A stretch of 64,000 nt of DNA from Celeribacter ethanolicus (GTDB lineage Bacteria; Pseudomonadota; Alphaproteobacteria; Rhodobacterales; Rhodobacteraceae), in contig NZ_LRUC01000036.1 of the NCBI RefSeq assembly GCF_001550095.1, forward strand, positions 118,745 to 182,744, read 5' to 3'. How positions within the stretch are numbered: position 1 is the stretch's first letter; each line of letters begins with the position of its first letter. The position numbers were made by a program, and so were the translations under genes. Below are positions 32,295-41,202 of this stretch, in pieces. The notes under the pieces were generated by a model. The model saw only the letters and a program-made list of their open reading frames with translations, did no database searches and was not told the origin of the DNA.

Positions 32295-33473
32295 TCACTG
32301 AAGATCGCTGAACGCCTCCTTGAGGCGGGAACAGGCGGTCTCGACAAGGCTGCGTGGGGTGGCGAGGTTGAACCGCAGGTAAAGCTCGCCACCCTTGCCG
32401 AAGGTCGGCCCGTGGTTCGGCGCGATATGCGCGCTTTTCTCGACCCGCGCGGTGAACTCTTCGCGCGACATGCCGGTGCCGGAAAAATCGACCCAGGCCA
32501 GATAGGTGGCTTCCAGAGGCATGGAGGTCAGGCCGGGGATGTCCGCGATGGCAGCATCGAAAATCTGGCGGTTGCCATCGAGATAGGCGACCAGCTCGTC
32601 GACCCAGGCGGCCCCTTCCGGGCTATAGGCGGCGGTGGCCATTTCAAGGCCGAAAGAGTTCGCGGAAATGCCGAGGGCCGCCATGCGGGAGCCGAATTTT
32701 GCCCGCAATGTCTCGTCGGCGATGATCACATTGCCCGAATGCGTCCCGGCGATGTTGAAGGTCTTCGTCGTCGCCGACATCATGATCAGCCGGTCTGCGA
32801 TGCCCTCGATCAGGGCCATCGGCGTGTGGGTGTGACCGGGCATCACCAGATCGTGGTGAATTTCGTCGGAGACCAGAATGAGGTCATGGCGTTTGCAGAA
32901 CGCGGCCACGCCCTCCAGCTCTACACGGGTCCAGACGCGCCCGCCGGGATTGTGCGGCGAGCAGAGGATCAGCATCTTTTCCGTGCCGGTCATCTGCGCA
33001 TCCCAGGCATCGAAATCCATGACGTATCTGCCGCTCTCAAGTGCCAGTGGGCATTCGACGATCTCGCGCCCGGCGGCTTTGATTACCCGGCTGAACGCAT
33101 GATAAACGGGTGTCATCAGGACGATGCCGTCGCCGGGCTCGCTAAACGCGTCGATGCAGAGCGCTGTGCCGTTCACCAACCCATGCGTGGTGAAGATCCA
33201 CGTCGGGTCGATCTCCCAACCATGGCGATTTTTCATCCACCATTGAATGGCGGCGTGATACTCGCGCTCATCGCCGAAATAGCCATAGACCCCATGCGCA
33301 GTCATGTTCTCCAGTGCCTTCTGCACCACGGCAGGCGGGTGGAAATCCATATCCGCGACCCACATGGCGATGCCGTCCTCGGCGGGGACGCCATAGATCT
33401 TTTCCATCATATCCCATTTGGCGCAATGGGTGCCGAAGCGGTTGATGATCGGGTCGAACAGCGGATTGGTCAT
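32295..33473 (-). CDS. MalY/PatB-type PLP-dependent C-S lyase / aminotransferase
   Basis: 392 residues of fold-type I PLP enzymes. MWVADMDFHPPAVVQKAL near the N terminus, LCSPHNPGGRVWTRVEL, LVSDEIHHDLVMPGHTHTP and SATTKTFNIAG (PLP Lys in TKTF) mark the PatB/MalY family of cystathionine beta-lyase-like proteins. Such enzymes cleave C-S bonds of cystathionine, cysteine or methionine derivatives; in marine Rhodobacterales PatB-like lyases have been implicated in organosulfur metabolism. The exact substrate is open. The ATG at 33471-33473 was chosen because the fold starts at once; the extended frame upstream is unrelated. It is divergent from the deformylase operon. Confidence 0.88.
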   Translation of the reverse strand: MTNPLFDPIINRFGTHCAKWDMMEKIYGVPAEDGIAMWVADMDFHPPAVVQKALENMTAHGVYGYFGDEREYHAAIQWWMKNRHGWEIDPTWIFTTHGLVNGTALCIDAFSEPGDGIVLMTPVYHAFSRVIKAAGREIVECPLALESGRYVMDFDAWDAQMTGTEKMLILCSPHNPGGRVWTRVELEGVAAFCKRHDLILVSDEIHHDLVMPGHTHTPMALIEGIADRLIMMSATTKTFNIAGTHSGNVIIADETLRAKFGSRMAALGISANSFGLEMATAAYSPEGAAWVDELVAYLDGNRQIFDAAIADIPGLTSMPLEATYLAWVDFSGTGMSREEFTARVEKSAHIAPNHGPTFGKGGELYLRFNLATPRSLVETACSRLKEAFSDLQ

Positions 33474-33602
33474 GGAAGGCTCCCTGAAATCATTGTCCGC
33501 GAGCCTAATCGCCCCCTTGGCCGAAGGAAAACCGAAAATCCTGCAGATGGGGCTGCGCGTTTTCGGCGCTGCACAGTTGCGCGGCATCGGCACAGGGATT
33601 AC

Positions 33603-34133
33603 ATGCAGGGCATGACACTGAAACCGATCCTCATTCACCCCGACCCGCGTCTGAAAAAGCATTGCGATCCCGTCACCGAGTTTGACAAGGATCTCGCACG
33701 GTTTGCCGACGATATGCTCGAGACCATGTACGATGCGCCCGGTATCGGTCTGGCCGCGCCGCAGGTCGGGCTGATCAAACGTATGCTCGTGATGGATTGC
33801 GCCAAGGACACCAAGGCCGGGCCGGAGCCGATGGTTCTGGTGAACCCCGAGGTGACGTGGAAAAGCGACGAGCGGAACGTCTATGAGGAGGGCTGTCTCT
33901 CCATCCCCGGCCAATATGCCGAGGTGGAACGCCCGAAAATGGTGCGCGTCAAATGGCAGGACGTTGAAGGCAAGGCGCATGAACAGGAGTTCGACGAGCT
34001 TTGGGCGACCTGTGTGCAGCATGAGATCGACCATCTCGACGGGGTTCTGTTCATCGACTATCTCAAGCCTTTGAAGCGTCAGATGATCACCCGCAAGATG
34101 CAGAAGTTCAAACGCGAGAAGGCTCGTCTCTGA
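33603..34133 (+). CDS. def: Peptide deformylase 1
   Basis: 176 residues with all three catalytic motifs: GIGLAAPQ (residues 47-54), EGCLS (96-100, metal-ligand Cys) and QHEIDHLDG (HEIDH 140-144, two His ligands and the general-base Glu). It removes the N-formyl group from nascent proteins. The ATG at 33603 has AGGG at good spacing; the in-frame ATG nine bases later (MTLKPIL) has no such site and is the alternative. It heads a run of three def-like genes followed by fmt, all overlapping or touching. Confidence 0.97.
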   Translation: MQGMTLKPILIHPDPRLKKHCDPVTEFDKDLARFADDMLETMYDAPGIGLAAPQVGLIKRMLVMDCAKDTKAGPEPMVLVNPEVTWKSDERNVYEEGCLSIPGQYAEVERPKMVRVKWQDVEGKAHEQEFDELWATCVQHEIDHLDGVLFIDYLKPLKRQMITRKMQKFKREKARL

Positions 34134-34624
34134 TGGCGCTGCGCGAGATCCTGCTCTGGCCGGATGCGCGGCTGAGCACGTCCTGCGCGCCGGTTGCCGA
34201 GATCACTGCGGACATCCGCGCCTTGGTGGCCGACATGTTCGACACGATGTATAACGCCCCCGGCCGGGGCCTCGCAGGGCCGCAGGTTGGCGCGATGCTG
34301 CGGCTTTTCGTGATGGATGCGACGTGGAAGGAAGGGGAGAAATCCCCTCTCGCCGCAATCAATCCCGAGATCACCGACCTGTCTGAGGACACTTGCGAAA
34401 TGGACGAGGGCTGTCTTTCGATCCCCGGTATCACCGCGACCGTCACCCGCCCCGCGCGCATCACGCTCTCATGGACCGATCTCGACGGTTTGCGCCACAC
34501 GCGCGAGATGAGCGGGGCCGAGGCGCGCATTATTCAGCACGAATACGACCATCTCGACGGACTTGTGCATTTCGACCGGCTCGACGCCAAGACCCGCGCC
34601 CGTCTCGAGGAGATTTACGCATGA
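34133..34624 (+). CDS. def: Peptide deformylase 2
   Basis: 163 residues. [16 protein letters not shown] (92-99) and HEYDHLDG (136-143) keep the metal ligands and the catalytic Glu, so the protein should be active. It is about 45% similar to the first copy by eye, and its active-site loop differs (GRG for GIG, HEYDH for HEIDH). The ATG shares one base with the stop of the first copy (TGATG), and its own stop overlaps the third copy by four bases. Such paralogues may differ in substrate preference or metal. Confidence 0.93.
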   Translation: MALREILLWPDARLSTSCAPVAEITADIRALVADMFDTMYNAPGRGLAGPQVGAMLRLFVMDATWKEGEKSPLAAINPEITDLSEDTCEMDEGCLSIPGITATVTRPARITLSWTDLDGLRHTREMSGAEARIIQHEYDHLDGLVHFDRLDAKTRARLEEIYA

Positions 34625-35124
34625 CCATCCGCCCCTTCGTGCCCTATCCCGACAAGCGCCTGAAAACCAAGGTGCCGCCGGTCGAGGCGATCACCGACGA
34701 GATCCGCGCGATCTGGGCCGATATGGTCGAGACCATGGACGCGATGCCGGGCTACGGTCTTGCCGGACCGCAGATCGGCGTGATGCAACAATTGGCCGTG
34801 GTCGATTGTTCGGAGGAGCGCGGCAAGGCGATCAAGTTTGCCAATCCCGAAGTGCTCCATGCCTCCGTGCAGCCGCGCGAACACGAGGAAGCCTCGCCGA
34901 ACCTGCCCGGCATGGCCGCCGTGATCTCCCGCCCGCGCGCTGTCACCGTGCGGTTTCTCAACGAGGAGGGCGAGGTGGAAGAGCGCGATTTCGTCGGCCT
35001 CTGGGCGACTTCGGTGCAGCACCAGATCGACCACCTGAACGGCAAGATGTATTTCGACAATCTCAAGCCGGTGAAGCGTCAGATGTTCCTGAAAAAGGCC
35101 AAGAAAACCGGAGCGATGAAATGA
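34621..35124 (+). CDS. Deformylase-like protein, probably inactive (third copy)
   Basis: 167 residues with an intact frame and the family fold, including GYGLAGPQ (44-51), but two catalytic motifs are altered. EGCLSIPG is replaced by EASPNLPG (90-97), losing the metal-ligand Cys (Ser92), and HEIDH by HQIDH (134-138), losing the general-base Glu (Gln135). With only the two His ligands left, deformylation is unlikely. Its preservation in an operon with two active copies and fmt, with overlapping start and stop codons, suggests a retained non-catalytic or altered role rather than decay. Confidence 0.88.
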   Translation: MTIRPFVPYPDKRLKTKVPPVEAITDEIRAIWADMVETMDAMPGYGLAGPQIGVMQQLAVVDCSEERGKAIKFANPEVLHASVQPREHEEASPNLPGMAAVISRPRAVTVRFLNEEGEVEERDFVGLWATSVQHQIDHLNGKMYFDNLKPVKRQMFLKKAKKTGAMK

Positions 35125-36026
35125 AGATCGTTTTCATGGGCAGCCCCGAGTTTTCGGTTCCGGTGCTCGACGCGCTGGTCGAGGCGGGCCATGAGATCGC
35201 CTGCGTCTATTGCCAGCCGCCGCGTCCGGCGGGGCGCGGCAAGAAAGATCGCCCGACCCCGGTGCAAGCCCGCGCCGAGGAGCTTGGCCTGCCGGTGCGC
35301 CATCCGGTGAATTTCAAAGACCCGGCGGATGTCGCCGACTTCGCGGCGCTGAATGCCGAGATTGCCGTGGTCGTGGCCTATGGTCTGCTGTTGCCGCAGA
35401 GCATTCTCGATGCGCCCAAACGGGGCTGTCTCAACATCCATGCCTCTCTCCTGCCGCGTTGGCGGGGCGCCGCACCGATCCATCGCGCGATCCTCGAAGG
35501 CGACGACAAGACCGGCGTCTGCATCATGCAGATGGAGGCGGGGCTCGACACCGGCCCCGTTTTGCTGCGGCAGGAAACCGAGATCACGGCGGAGGATACC
35601 ACCGCAATCCTGCATGACCGCCTGTCGGAGATGGGCGCGGATGCGATCACCGTGGCGCTTGACACGCTTGTTCAACTCGTCCCGGAGCCGCAGCCGGAGG
35701 ACGGCGTCACCTACGCCAAGAAGATTGACAAAGCCGAGGCCAAGATCGACTGGACCCGTCCGGCGGTTGAAATCGACCGGCAAATCCGTGGCCTCTCGCC
35801 CTTTCCGGGCGCATGGGCCACGCTGAACGGCGAGCGGATCAAATTCCATATGTCGCGTCTGGTCGACGGCAAGGGTACTCCCGGCGAGGTGATTGGCACC
35901 TTCACGATCGCTTGCGGTGACGCCGCCGTCGAGATTCTCACCGCGCAGCGCGAGGGCAAACGTGCTATGCCGGTGGCGGAGATTTTGAAAGGGCTGGATC
36001 TGCCGGAGGGTAGCCGGTTCGAGTGA
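35121..36026 (+). CDS. fmt: Methionyl-tRNA formyltransferase
   Basis: 301 residues. It starts [19 protein letters not shown], has the folate site [20 protein letters not shown] with the catalytic Asn-His, and GLDTGPVLL, followed by the C-terminal tRNA-binding domain ([16 protein letters not shown]). It formylates initiator Met-tRNA, the counterpart of deformylase, and the ATG overlaps the third def-like gene by four bases, so both ends of the formyl cycle are made from one transcript. Confidence 0.97.
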   Translation: MKIVFMGSPEFSVPVLDALVEAGHEIACVYCQPPRPAGRGKKDRPTPVQARAEELGLPVRHPVNFKDPADVADFAALNAEIAVVVAYGLLLPQSILDAPKRGCLNIHASLLPRWRGAAPIHRAILEGDDKTGVCIMQMEAGLDTGPVLLRQETEITAEDTTAILHDRLSEMGADAITVALDTLVQLVPEPQPEDGVTYAKKIDKAEAKIDWTRPAVEIDRQIRGLSPFPGAWATLNGERIKFHMSRLVDGKGTPGEVIGTFTIACGDAAVEILTAQREGKRAMPVAEILKGLDLPEGSRFE

Positions 36027-36036
36027 GGGCAAAGCC

Positions 36037-36276
36037 ATGTTTCCAGTGATGATCGGCACCATCGTGATCGCGGGCATCGTCGGCTATGCCAGCGAGCGGA
36101 CCGGCTTCACCCGCAACGGCATCCTGCCCTCAATCATCATCTGCGTTGGTGGCGCGTTTCTGGCCTATTTCATCCGGCTGATGTTCGGCATCGGATTCGG
36201 CTCTCCGGGGCTGAATGCCATCGCCTCCTCAATCGGCGCGCTGCTCATCGTGCCGACCCATTGGCGGAGGCGCTGA
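36037..36276 (+). CDS. Small membrane protein, two to three spans
   Basis: 79 residues with hydrophobic stretches MFPVMIGTIVIAGIVGYA, ILPSIIICVGGAFLAYFI and LNAIASSIGALLIVP. The Gly pattern resembles GlsB/YeaQ/YmgE (transglycosylase-associated) proteins but is less typical than the next gene. It starts ten bases after fmt and may be transcribed with it. Function unknown. Confidence 0.75.
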   Translation: MFPVMIGTIVIAGIVGYASERTGFTRNGILPSIIICVGGAFLAYFIRLMFGIGFGSPGLNAIASSIGALLIVPTHWRRR

Positions 36277-36280
36277 TCTC

Positions 36281-36520
36281 ATGCCGGTTCTCTTTCTGAT
36301 CATCGTCGGGGCCGCTGCGGGCTTTATCGCGACCCGCATCATGGATCTGAAAACCGACCTGGTCACCACCGTGGTCATCGGTATGTTCGGTGCCTTGATC
36401 GGCGGGCTGGTGCTGCGTTTCCTGTTGATGCTCTCCGGCGTGGCTGCCGGTTTCGTCGGCGCGATCCTGGGTGCGATGCTGCTGATCTGGGTGTGGAAAG
36501 CGCTGAGTGCCCGGAAATGA
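36281..36520 (+). CDS. GlsB/YeaQ/YmgE-like small membrane protein
   Basis: 79 residues, starting at the ATG at 36281, four bases after the previous stop. Three hydrophobic segments with LIIVGAAAGFIATRIMD, VVIGMFGALIGGLVLRFLL and GAILGAMLLIWVWKAL fit the GlsB/YeaQ/YmgE family, small inner-membrane proteins often induced by stress but without a defined activity. The stop overlaps the next tiny gene by four bases (ATGA). Confidence 0.8.
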   Translation: MPVLFLIIVGAAAGFIATRIMDLKTDLVTTVVIGMFGALIGGLVLRFLLMLSGVAAGFVGAILGAMLLIWVWKALSARK

Positions 36521-36654
36521 TCTGGCTTCTCTCCATCCCCGGCATGATTGCGCGCATCCTGTTCAGCCTTGCGCTCTGGCTGATGTTCCGCCCCGGAGGC
36601 TGGCTTGTCGCGTGTTGCCTCGCAGTGGCGGCAACCTGGTACATCAAGGTGTGA
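36517..36654 (+). CDS. Tiny membrane protein (45 residues)
   Basis: MIWLLSIPGMIARILFSLAL begins the peptide, and a second hydrophobic span ends in AATWYIKV before TGA (36652-36654). Its ATG overlaps the stop of the preceding gene (ATGA), the best evidence for translation. With the two genes before it, it forms a set of three hydrophobic small proteins after fmt. It meets the convergent TRIC-family gene with a gap of four bases. Confidence 0.6.
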   Translation: MIWLLSIPGMIARILFSLALWLMFRPGGWLVACCLAVAATWYIKV

Positions 36655-36658
36655 CGCC

Positions 36659-37282
36659 TCAGTTCTTCGGTGGTCGCGATTTGTAGACGGGCAGGGACCA
36701 GCCCCAGGCGAGGCTGCCCGCGCGCAGAATGAATGTCACAATCGCGCAGATTGCAAAGCCCAAAAAGCGCGATAACTCAAAATGAGATGCAAGAAGCAGC
36801 GCCAGCGGACCGGCCAGCGCCGCCGAGGCATAAAGTTCACCGTGCTTGAGGATCAACGGCACTTCATTGCACACCACGTCCCGCATCATGCCGCCAAAGC
36901 ATCCGGTCGCAACCCCCATCAGGGCGACGATCACTGGTGGTTGACCGAGCTTGAGCGCGACCCCCGCACCCGCCACCACGGCGACGGAAAGCGCCACCGC
37001 ATCGGCCCAGAGCAGCGCTTTCTGTCGGCTCTCAAAGAGGTGCGCGGTAAAAAACACAACGGCCGCGACAAGGCAGGCGATGACGATATAGGTCGGATCG
37101 GCGATCCAGAACACCGCATCTCGGTTGAGCAGCACATCGCGCAATGTGCCCCCGCCCACGGCGGTCAGACAGGCGACGAAAGCGAATCCGACGAGATCAA
37201 GTTGAGCACGGGAGGCGGCCAAAGCGCCGGAAATCGCAAAGACGATGACCGAGGCGTAATCGAGGGCCGCCAGAGGTGTCAT
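36659..37282 (-). CDS. TRIC-family (UPF0126) cation channel protein
   Basis: 207 residues with seven hydrophobic segments in two repeats, each with a glycine signature: [20 protein letters not shown] and [17 protein letters not shown]. Bacterial TRIC homologues form trimeric potassium-permeable channels; the physiological role in bacteria is unclear. Its ATG overlaps the stop of rnhA (ATGA). Confidence 0.92.
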   Translation of the reverse strand: MTPLAALDYASVIVFAISGALAASRAQLDLVGFAFVACLTAVGGGTLRDVLLNRDAVFWIADPTYIVIACLVAAVVFFTAHLFESRQKALLWADAVALSVAVVAGAGVALKLGQPPVIVALMGVATGCFGGMMRDVVCNEVPLILKHGELYASAALAGPLALLLASHFELSRFLGFAICAIVTFILRAGSLAWGWSLPVYKSRPPKN

Positions 37283-37740
37283 GTGGCACCCTTTTTGAAC
37301 GGCGCCATACCCGCGCGGGCCAACTCATCGGCGCGCTCGTTTTCGGGATGCCCGGCGTGGCCCTTGACCCATTCCCAGGTCACATCATGCCGCTTTTGCG
37401 CCTCATCAATACGTTGCCAAAGATCGACATTCTTCACGGGTTTCTTGGCCGCAGTCTTCCAACCGTTGCGCTTCCAGCCGTGAATCCAGCCGGTGACACC
37501 GTTTTTCACATAGGCGCTGTCGGTGACGATGGTGATCGCGGTCGGTCGCCCGAGGGTTTCGAGCGCCGAGATCGCCGCGAGCAACTCCATGCGGTTGTTC
37601 GTGGTCTCCGCCTCGCCGCCCTTGAGCTCGCGTTCCTTGACGACCGTGTCGCCGTCCTTTGCCTGCAACAAGGCCCCCCAGCCCCCCGGGCCGGGATTTC
37701 CAGAGCAGGCTCCGTCGGTATATGCGTAGAATTCAGCCAT
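37279..37740 (-). CDS. rnhA: Ribonuclease HI
   Basis: 153 residues with [18 protein letters not shown] (first catalytic Asp), [12 protein letters not shown] (Glu), [11 protein letters not shown] (Asp) and [17 protein letters not shown] (His loop and last Asp). It degrades the RNA strand of RNA-DNA hybrids. The ATG at 37738-37740 begins inside the end of the methyltransferase gene (eight-base overlap), and the stop overlaps the TRIC gene; all belong to one minus-strand operon with ispH. Confidence 0.97.
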   Translation of the reverse strand: MAEFYAYTDGACSGNPGPGGWGALLQAKDGDTVVKERELKGGEAETTNNRMELLAAISALETLGRPTAITIVTDSAYVKNGVTGWIHGWKRNGWKTAAKKPVKNVDLWQRIDEAQKRHDVTWEWVKGHAGHPENERADELARAGMAPFKKGAT

Positions 37741-38326
37741 GACAAAGCAGGGTGATATAGTGCCCGGCTGTGCCGTCAAGCCCCACACCGTCAAACAGGT
37801 GTTTCTCCATGATCTTGAAGCCCGCTGCACTGAGCAGGTCCTCAAGTTCGGCCTCACCATAATAGGTGTAATAGCGCCCGATCTTGTCCGGTCCCGCGCC
37901 CGTGCCGAGCTTCATTGCAATGTGAAACACACCGCTGGGCGTCAAGGCATGGTGAATGCGGGTGAGCAGATCGGGCAGGTCGGCGCGTTCGGCATGGAGC
38001 AGGCTGAAATTGGCCCAGACGCCATCAAAACGGCCTGTCTCGGACAGCTCGTTGAGCCGTGCCAGACGGGTGATAATGCCCTTATGCTGTGCAGCAAGGC
38101 GCAGCATTTCTGCGGATGCGTCCCAGGCATCGACGTGAAATCCCTGGTTGGCGAACCAGCCGGAATATTGTCCGGGTCCGCAGCCGAAATCGAGAATACG
38201 CGCGGCTTCGGGGAGTTTGTTTGCGAAGGCTTGCGCCTGCGGCAATTCAAAAAGCTCGGCATTGCGAGCAGCATAGGCCCCGGCCTGGGCATCGTAGATC
38301 GCAATGGTCGGATCGCCCCCGCTCAT
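37733..38326 (-). CDS. SAM-dependent methyltransferase, class I
   Basis: 197 residues with a Rossmann core: [20 protein letters not shown] (SAM motif I), [15 protein letters not shown] (motif II acidic residue) and [15 protein letters not shown]. The substrate is unknown. The start ATG (38324-38326) overlaps the ispH stop by four bases, and the end overlaps rnhA, so it is embedded in a housekeeping operon. Confidence 0.9.
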   Translation of the reverse strand: MSGGDPTIAIYDAQAGAYAARNAELFELPQAQAFANKLPEAARILDFGCGPGQYSGWFANQGFHVDAWDASAEMLRLAAQHKGIITRLARLNELSETGRFDGVWANFSLLHAERADLPDLLTRIHHALTPSGVFHIAMKLGTGAGPDKIGRYYTYYGEAELEDLLSAAGFKIMEKHLFDGVGLDGTAGHYITLLCHG

Positions 38327-39303
38327 GCAGGCTCCCGCAGCACACGGGGCACTTTGAATTCGACGTTTTCCTGCGCGGTTTCCACCAGATCGACAGTTAC
38401 ATCGTACCGGTCGCGAAAGGCGTCGATCACCTCGTTGACCAGCACCTCGGGGGCTGAAGCGCCCGCGGTGATGCCGACAGAAGTAATGCCTTCGAGCGCG
38501 CGCCAGTCGATGTCGGGCGCGCGTTGCACAAGTTGGGAATAGGCGCAGCCATTGGCCTTGCCCACTTCGACCAGACGTTTGCTGTTCGAACTGTTGGGTG
38601 CCCCGATCACCAGAAGGGCGTCGATATGTGAGGCAATCGCTTTGACCGCCGCCTGCCGGTTGGTTGTGGCATAACAGATGTCTTCCTTGTGTGGGCCGAC
38701 AATATTCGGGAAGCGCGCGCGTAGCGCTGCGATCACATCGACCGTATCATCCACCGACAATGTCGTCTGGGTGATAAAGGCCATCCGCTCCGGATCACGC
38801 ACCTCAAGCCCCGGCACATCGTCGGGCGTTTCGACCAGAAGAACCTCGCCCTCGGGCAATTGCCCCATGGTGCCGATGGTCTCCGGGTGGCCGGCATGAC
38901 CGATCATGATCATCTGAAGCCCGTCGGCGTGATGGCGCTCCGCCTCGATGTGGACCTTGGACACCAGCGGACAGGTGGCGTCGACATAGACCATCTCGCG
39001 CTTGGCGGCCTCTGCCGGTATGGCTTTCGGCACGCCATGGGCGGAAAAGATCACCGGGCGGTCATCGGGACAGTCGCTCAGTTCCTCGACGAAGATCGCG
39101 CCCTTGGCCTTGAGACCGTCGACAACGAATTTGTTGTGGACGATCTCATGACGGACATAGACCGGCGGACCCCATTTCTCGATCGCCATTTCGACGATCT
39201 TGATCGCACGGTCGACACCGGCGCAGAACCCGCGCGGGGCGGCGAGGTAGAGGGTCAACGGGGGCTTGGGGGTGGTTTCGGTCATGGGGGTCGTATCGGT
39301 CAT
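38323..39303 (-). CDS. ispH: 4-hydroxy-3-methylbut-2-enyl diphosphate reductase
   Basis: 326 residues with the three [4Fe-4S]-ligand cysteines in [12 protein letters not shown] (Cys27), [12 protein letters not shown] and [11 protein letters not shown], plus [15 protein letters not shown] and IFSAHGVPK. It catalyses the last step of the MEP isoprenoid pathway, forming IPP and DMAPP. The ATG at 39301-39303 follows AGGAG; an upstream in-frame start has no ribosome site. It is the first gene of ispH-methyltransferase-rnhA-TRIC. Confidence 0.97.
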   Translation of the reverse strand: MTDTTPMTETTPKPPLTLYLAAPRGFCAGVDRAIKIVEMAIEKWGPPVYVRHEIVHNKFVVDGLKAKGAIFVEELSDCPDDRPVIFSAHGVPKAIPAEAAKREMVYVDATCPLVSKVHIEAERHHADGLQMIMIGHAGHPETIGTMGQLPEGEVLLVETPDDVPGLEVRDPERMAFITQTTLSVDDTVDVIAALRARFPNIVGPHKEDICYATTNRQAAVKAIASHIDALLVIGAPNSSNSKRLVEVGKANGCAYSQLVQRAPDIDWRALEGITSVGITAGASAPEVLVNEVIDAFRDRYDVTVDLVETAQENVEFKVPRVLREPA

Positions 39304-39368
39304 GGCGCGCTCCTGATCTTTTTCAGAGGTAGCGGCGAACGTGTCCGAGTGCAACGACCGGGAAAGCA

Positions 39369-39394
39369 AAAGCCCCCTCGGGGAAGGGGGCTTT
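39369..39394 (-). terminator. Intrinsic terminator of the NYN-domain gene
   Basis: AAAGCCCCCT (39369-39378) pairs perfectly with AGGGGGCTTT (39385-39394), a ten-base stem with loop CGGGGA; on the minus strand it is followed by TGCTTT. It starts six bases past the stop at 39400 and insulates ispH from the gene upstream. Confidence 0.85.
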
Positions 39395-39399
39395 CGGGA

Positions 39400-39960
39400 T
39401 CAGTTCTCGTAGCTGTCGTCGTCGCGCGGCTCGCGCGGCGGGCGCCCGATCACATCCTTGAGATCGTTCAGCTCGATGAAATTGTCGGCCTGGCGGCGCA
39501 GCTCATCGGCGATCATCGGCGGCTGGGTCTTGATCGTGGAGACCACGGAGACGCGCACGCCCTGGCGTTGCAGGCTTTCGACCAGCGGGCGGAAATCGCC
39601 GTCGCCGGAGAAGATCACGATGTGATCGACATGGGGCGCAAGCTCCATCGCATTCACCGCGAGCTCGATGTCCATGTTGCCCTTGATCTTGCGGCGACCC
39701 ATCGAGTCGGTGAACTCCTTGGCGGGCTTCGTGACCATGGTGAACCCGTTGTAGTTCAGCCAGTCGACCAGCGGACGGATCGGCGAATAGTCGTCGTTTT
39801 CCAGAAGGGCGGTGTAGTAAAAAGCGCGCAGAAGTTTGCCGCGACGCATGAATTCCTGTCGGAGAAGTTTGTAATCGATATCGAATCCAAGCGATTTCGC
39901 TGCCGCATAAAGATTCGAACCATCGATGAACAAGGCAAGCCGTTCATCTTTGTAAAACAT
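39400..39960 (-). CDS. NYN-domain (LabA/DUF88-like) protein
   Basis: 186 residues with the PIN-like NYN fold: ERLALFIDGSNLYAAAKSLG (first acidic residues), KGNMDIELAVNAMEL, and VIFSGDGDFRPLVESLQRQG. NYN proteins are predicted magnesium-dependent RNases; bacterial LabA/LabB-like members are poorly characterised. The ATG at 39958-39960 follows AAAAGGACC. It is divergent from folK and has its own terminator, so it is monocistronic. Confidence 0.93.
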   Translation of the reverse strand: MFYKDERLALFIDGSNLYAAAKSLGFDIDYKLLRQEFMRRGKLLRAFYYTALLENDDYSPIRPLVDWLNYNGFTMVTKPAKEFTDSMGRRKIKGNMDIELAVNAMELAPHVDHIVIFSGDGDFRPLVESLQRQGVRVSVVSTIKTQPPMIADELRRQADNFIELNDLKDVIGRPPREPRDDDSYEN

Positions 39961-40098
39961 CTAAAGGTCCTTTTATCTTGTCTTTTTTGGACGACCGCTG
40001 GACGCGGCACGTCAGTTGTTCTTGGCTTTCTGCACAGTGAAATAGTATGAAACCGGCCAAATCAACACTTGTCTAAATATATAGGGCGAACGGGTCAG

Positions 40099-40707
40099 GT
40101 GGGTAAACAAACCGACAACTGGGCAAAAAGGCGCGCATGGATTGCGTTTGGGGCGAATCTGCCGTCGACCGCCGGCGCGCCGATCGAGACATTGCGCGCG
40201 GCTGTGCGCGATTTGAAGGACGCAGATCTTGCGATCACGGCGGTGAGCGGCATTTACGAGACCCCCTGTTTCCCGAAAGGGGCTGGGCCGGATTACATCA
40301 ATTTCGCCGCCGAGATCGAGACAAGCCTCGCCCCGGAGGCGCTTCTTGCCCGTCTCCATGAGGTTGAGCATTCCTTCGGCCGGGTGCGCAAGATCCGCTG
40401 GGCCGGGCGTCCGATCGATCTCGATCTGATGGCGGTGGAGGACGAGGTTCTGCCCGACATCGCTTCTGTGAACAGTTGGATCACACTGCCTTTGGCCGAG
40501 CAGAGCGTGCGCGCCCCGGACCAACTGATCCTGCCGCATCCGCGCATTCAGGACCGGGCTTTCATGCTGATTCCCTTCGCCGATCTCGCGCCCGACTGGC
40601 GTCACCCGATCCTCGGACAAACCGTGGCGGAGATGCTCGCGTCCCGTCCCGAGGTGGAGAAATCCGAGGTGAAACCCCTCGCAGGCCTCGAAATCCTGCC
40701 CGAATAG
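40099..40707 (+). CDS. folK: 2-amino-4-hydroxy-6-hydroxymethyldihydropteridine diphosphokinase
   Basis: 202 residues from a GTG at 40099; a TTG 30 bases upstream is in frame but has no ribosome site. AWIAFGANLPS, VSGIYETPCFPKGAGPDYINFAAEIET, RWAGRPIDLDLMAV and LPHPRIQDRAFML are the HPPK motifs, including the ATP-binding DLDL. It pyrophosphorylates 6-hydroxymethyl-dihydropterin in folate synthesis. No other folate gene is adjacent. Confidence 0.94.
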   Translation: MGKQTDNWAKRRAWIAFGANLPSTAGAPIETLRAAVRDLKDADLAITAVSGIYETPCFPKGAGPDYINFAAEIETSLAPEALLARLHEVEHSFGRVRKIRWAGRPIDLDLMAVEDEVLPDIASVNSWITLPLAEQSVRAPDQLILPHPRIQDRAFMLIPFADLAPDWRHPILGQTVAEMLASRPEVEKSEVKPLAGLEILPE

Positions 40708-40803
40708 GGGTAGAATGAGTGGAAAGGGCGCTTGTCAAGGGCGGGGGGAGCGCCTAAATAGAGCCTTTGAATTGCACCCCCCGTCTGAACGATTGGAGAT
40801 CCC

Positions 40804-41157
40804 ATGGCCCGCGTGACCGTTGAAGATTGCGTCGACAAGGTTCCGAACCGCTTCGAGCTCGTGATGCTCGCCGCACACCGTGCCCGCGAAATCGCCGCAG
40901 GCTCCTCGCTGACCGTGGATCGCGACAACGACAAGAACCCGGTCGTCGCTCTGCGCGAGATCGCCGAGGAAACCCAATCCGCCGACGCGCTGCGCGAGCG
41001 GATGATCGAAAGCCATCAGACCCAGATCGAGGTCGATGAGCCGGAAGACGATCAGATGGCGCTTCTCATGGGGCAAGAGGCCGACAAGCCGGTCGAGGAC
41101 GACATGTCCGAAGAGAAACTGCTGCGCGCGCTGATGGAAGCGCAGGGTCAAAACTAA
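40804..41157 (+). CDS. rpoZ: RNA polymerase omega subunit
   Basis: 117 residues: [20 protein letters not shown] and [34 protein letters not shown] are the conserved omega core, followed by an acidic C-terminal extension usual in alphaproteobacteria. Omega stabilises the beta' subunit and forms part of a ppGpp site; rsh, which makes and degrades ppGpp, is directly downstream, as in many bacteria. Confidence 0.97.
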   Translation: MARVTVEDCVDKVPNRFELVMLAAHRAREIAAGSSLTVDRDNDKNPVVALREIAEETQSADALRERMIESHQTQIEVDEPEDDQMALLMGQEADKPVEDDMSEEKLLRALMEAQGQN

Positions 41158-41162
41158 GATGC

Positions 41163-41178
41163 GGGGCCCTATGGCCCC
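41163..41178 (+). terminator. GC hairpin between rpoZ and rsh
   Basis: GGGGCC (41163-41168) pairs with GGCCCC (41173-41178) around CTAT, five bases after the rpoZ stop and 24 before the rsh start. No T run follows, so it is more likely an attenuating or RNA-stabilising element than a full terminator. Confidence 0.4.
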
Positions 41179-41202
41179 AATCCACGGAGTTCGCGGACCA
41201 AA

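Noticed and set aside
34621..35124. Third deformylase-like gene as a decaying pseudogene
   Set aside because: The frame is complete, coupled to its neighbours at both ends, and the rest of the domain is well preserved, so a retained altered protein is more likely.
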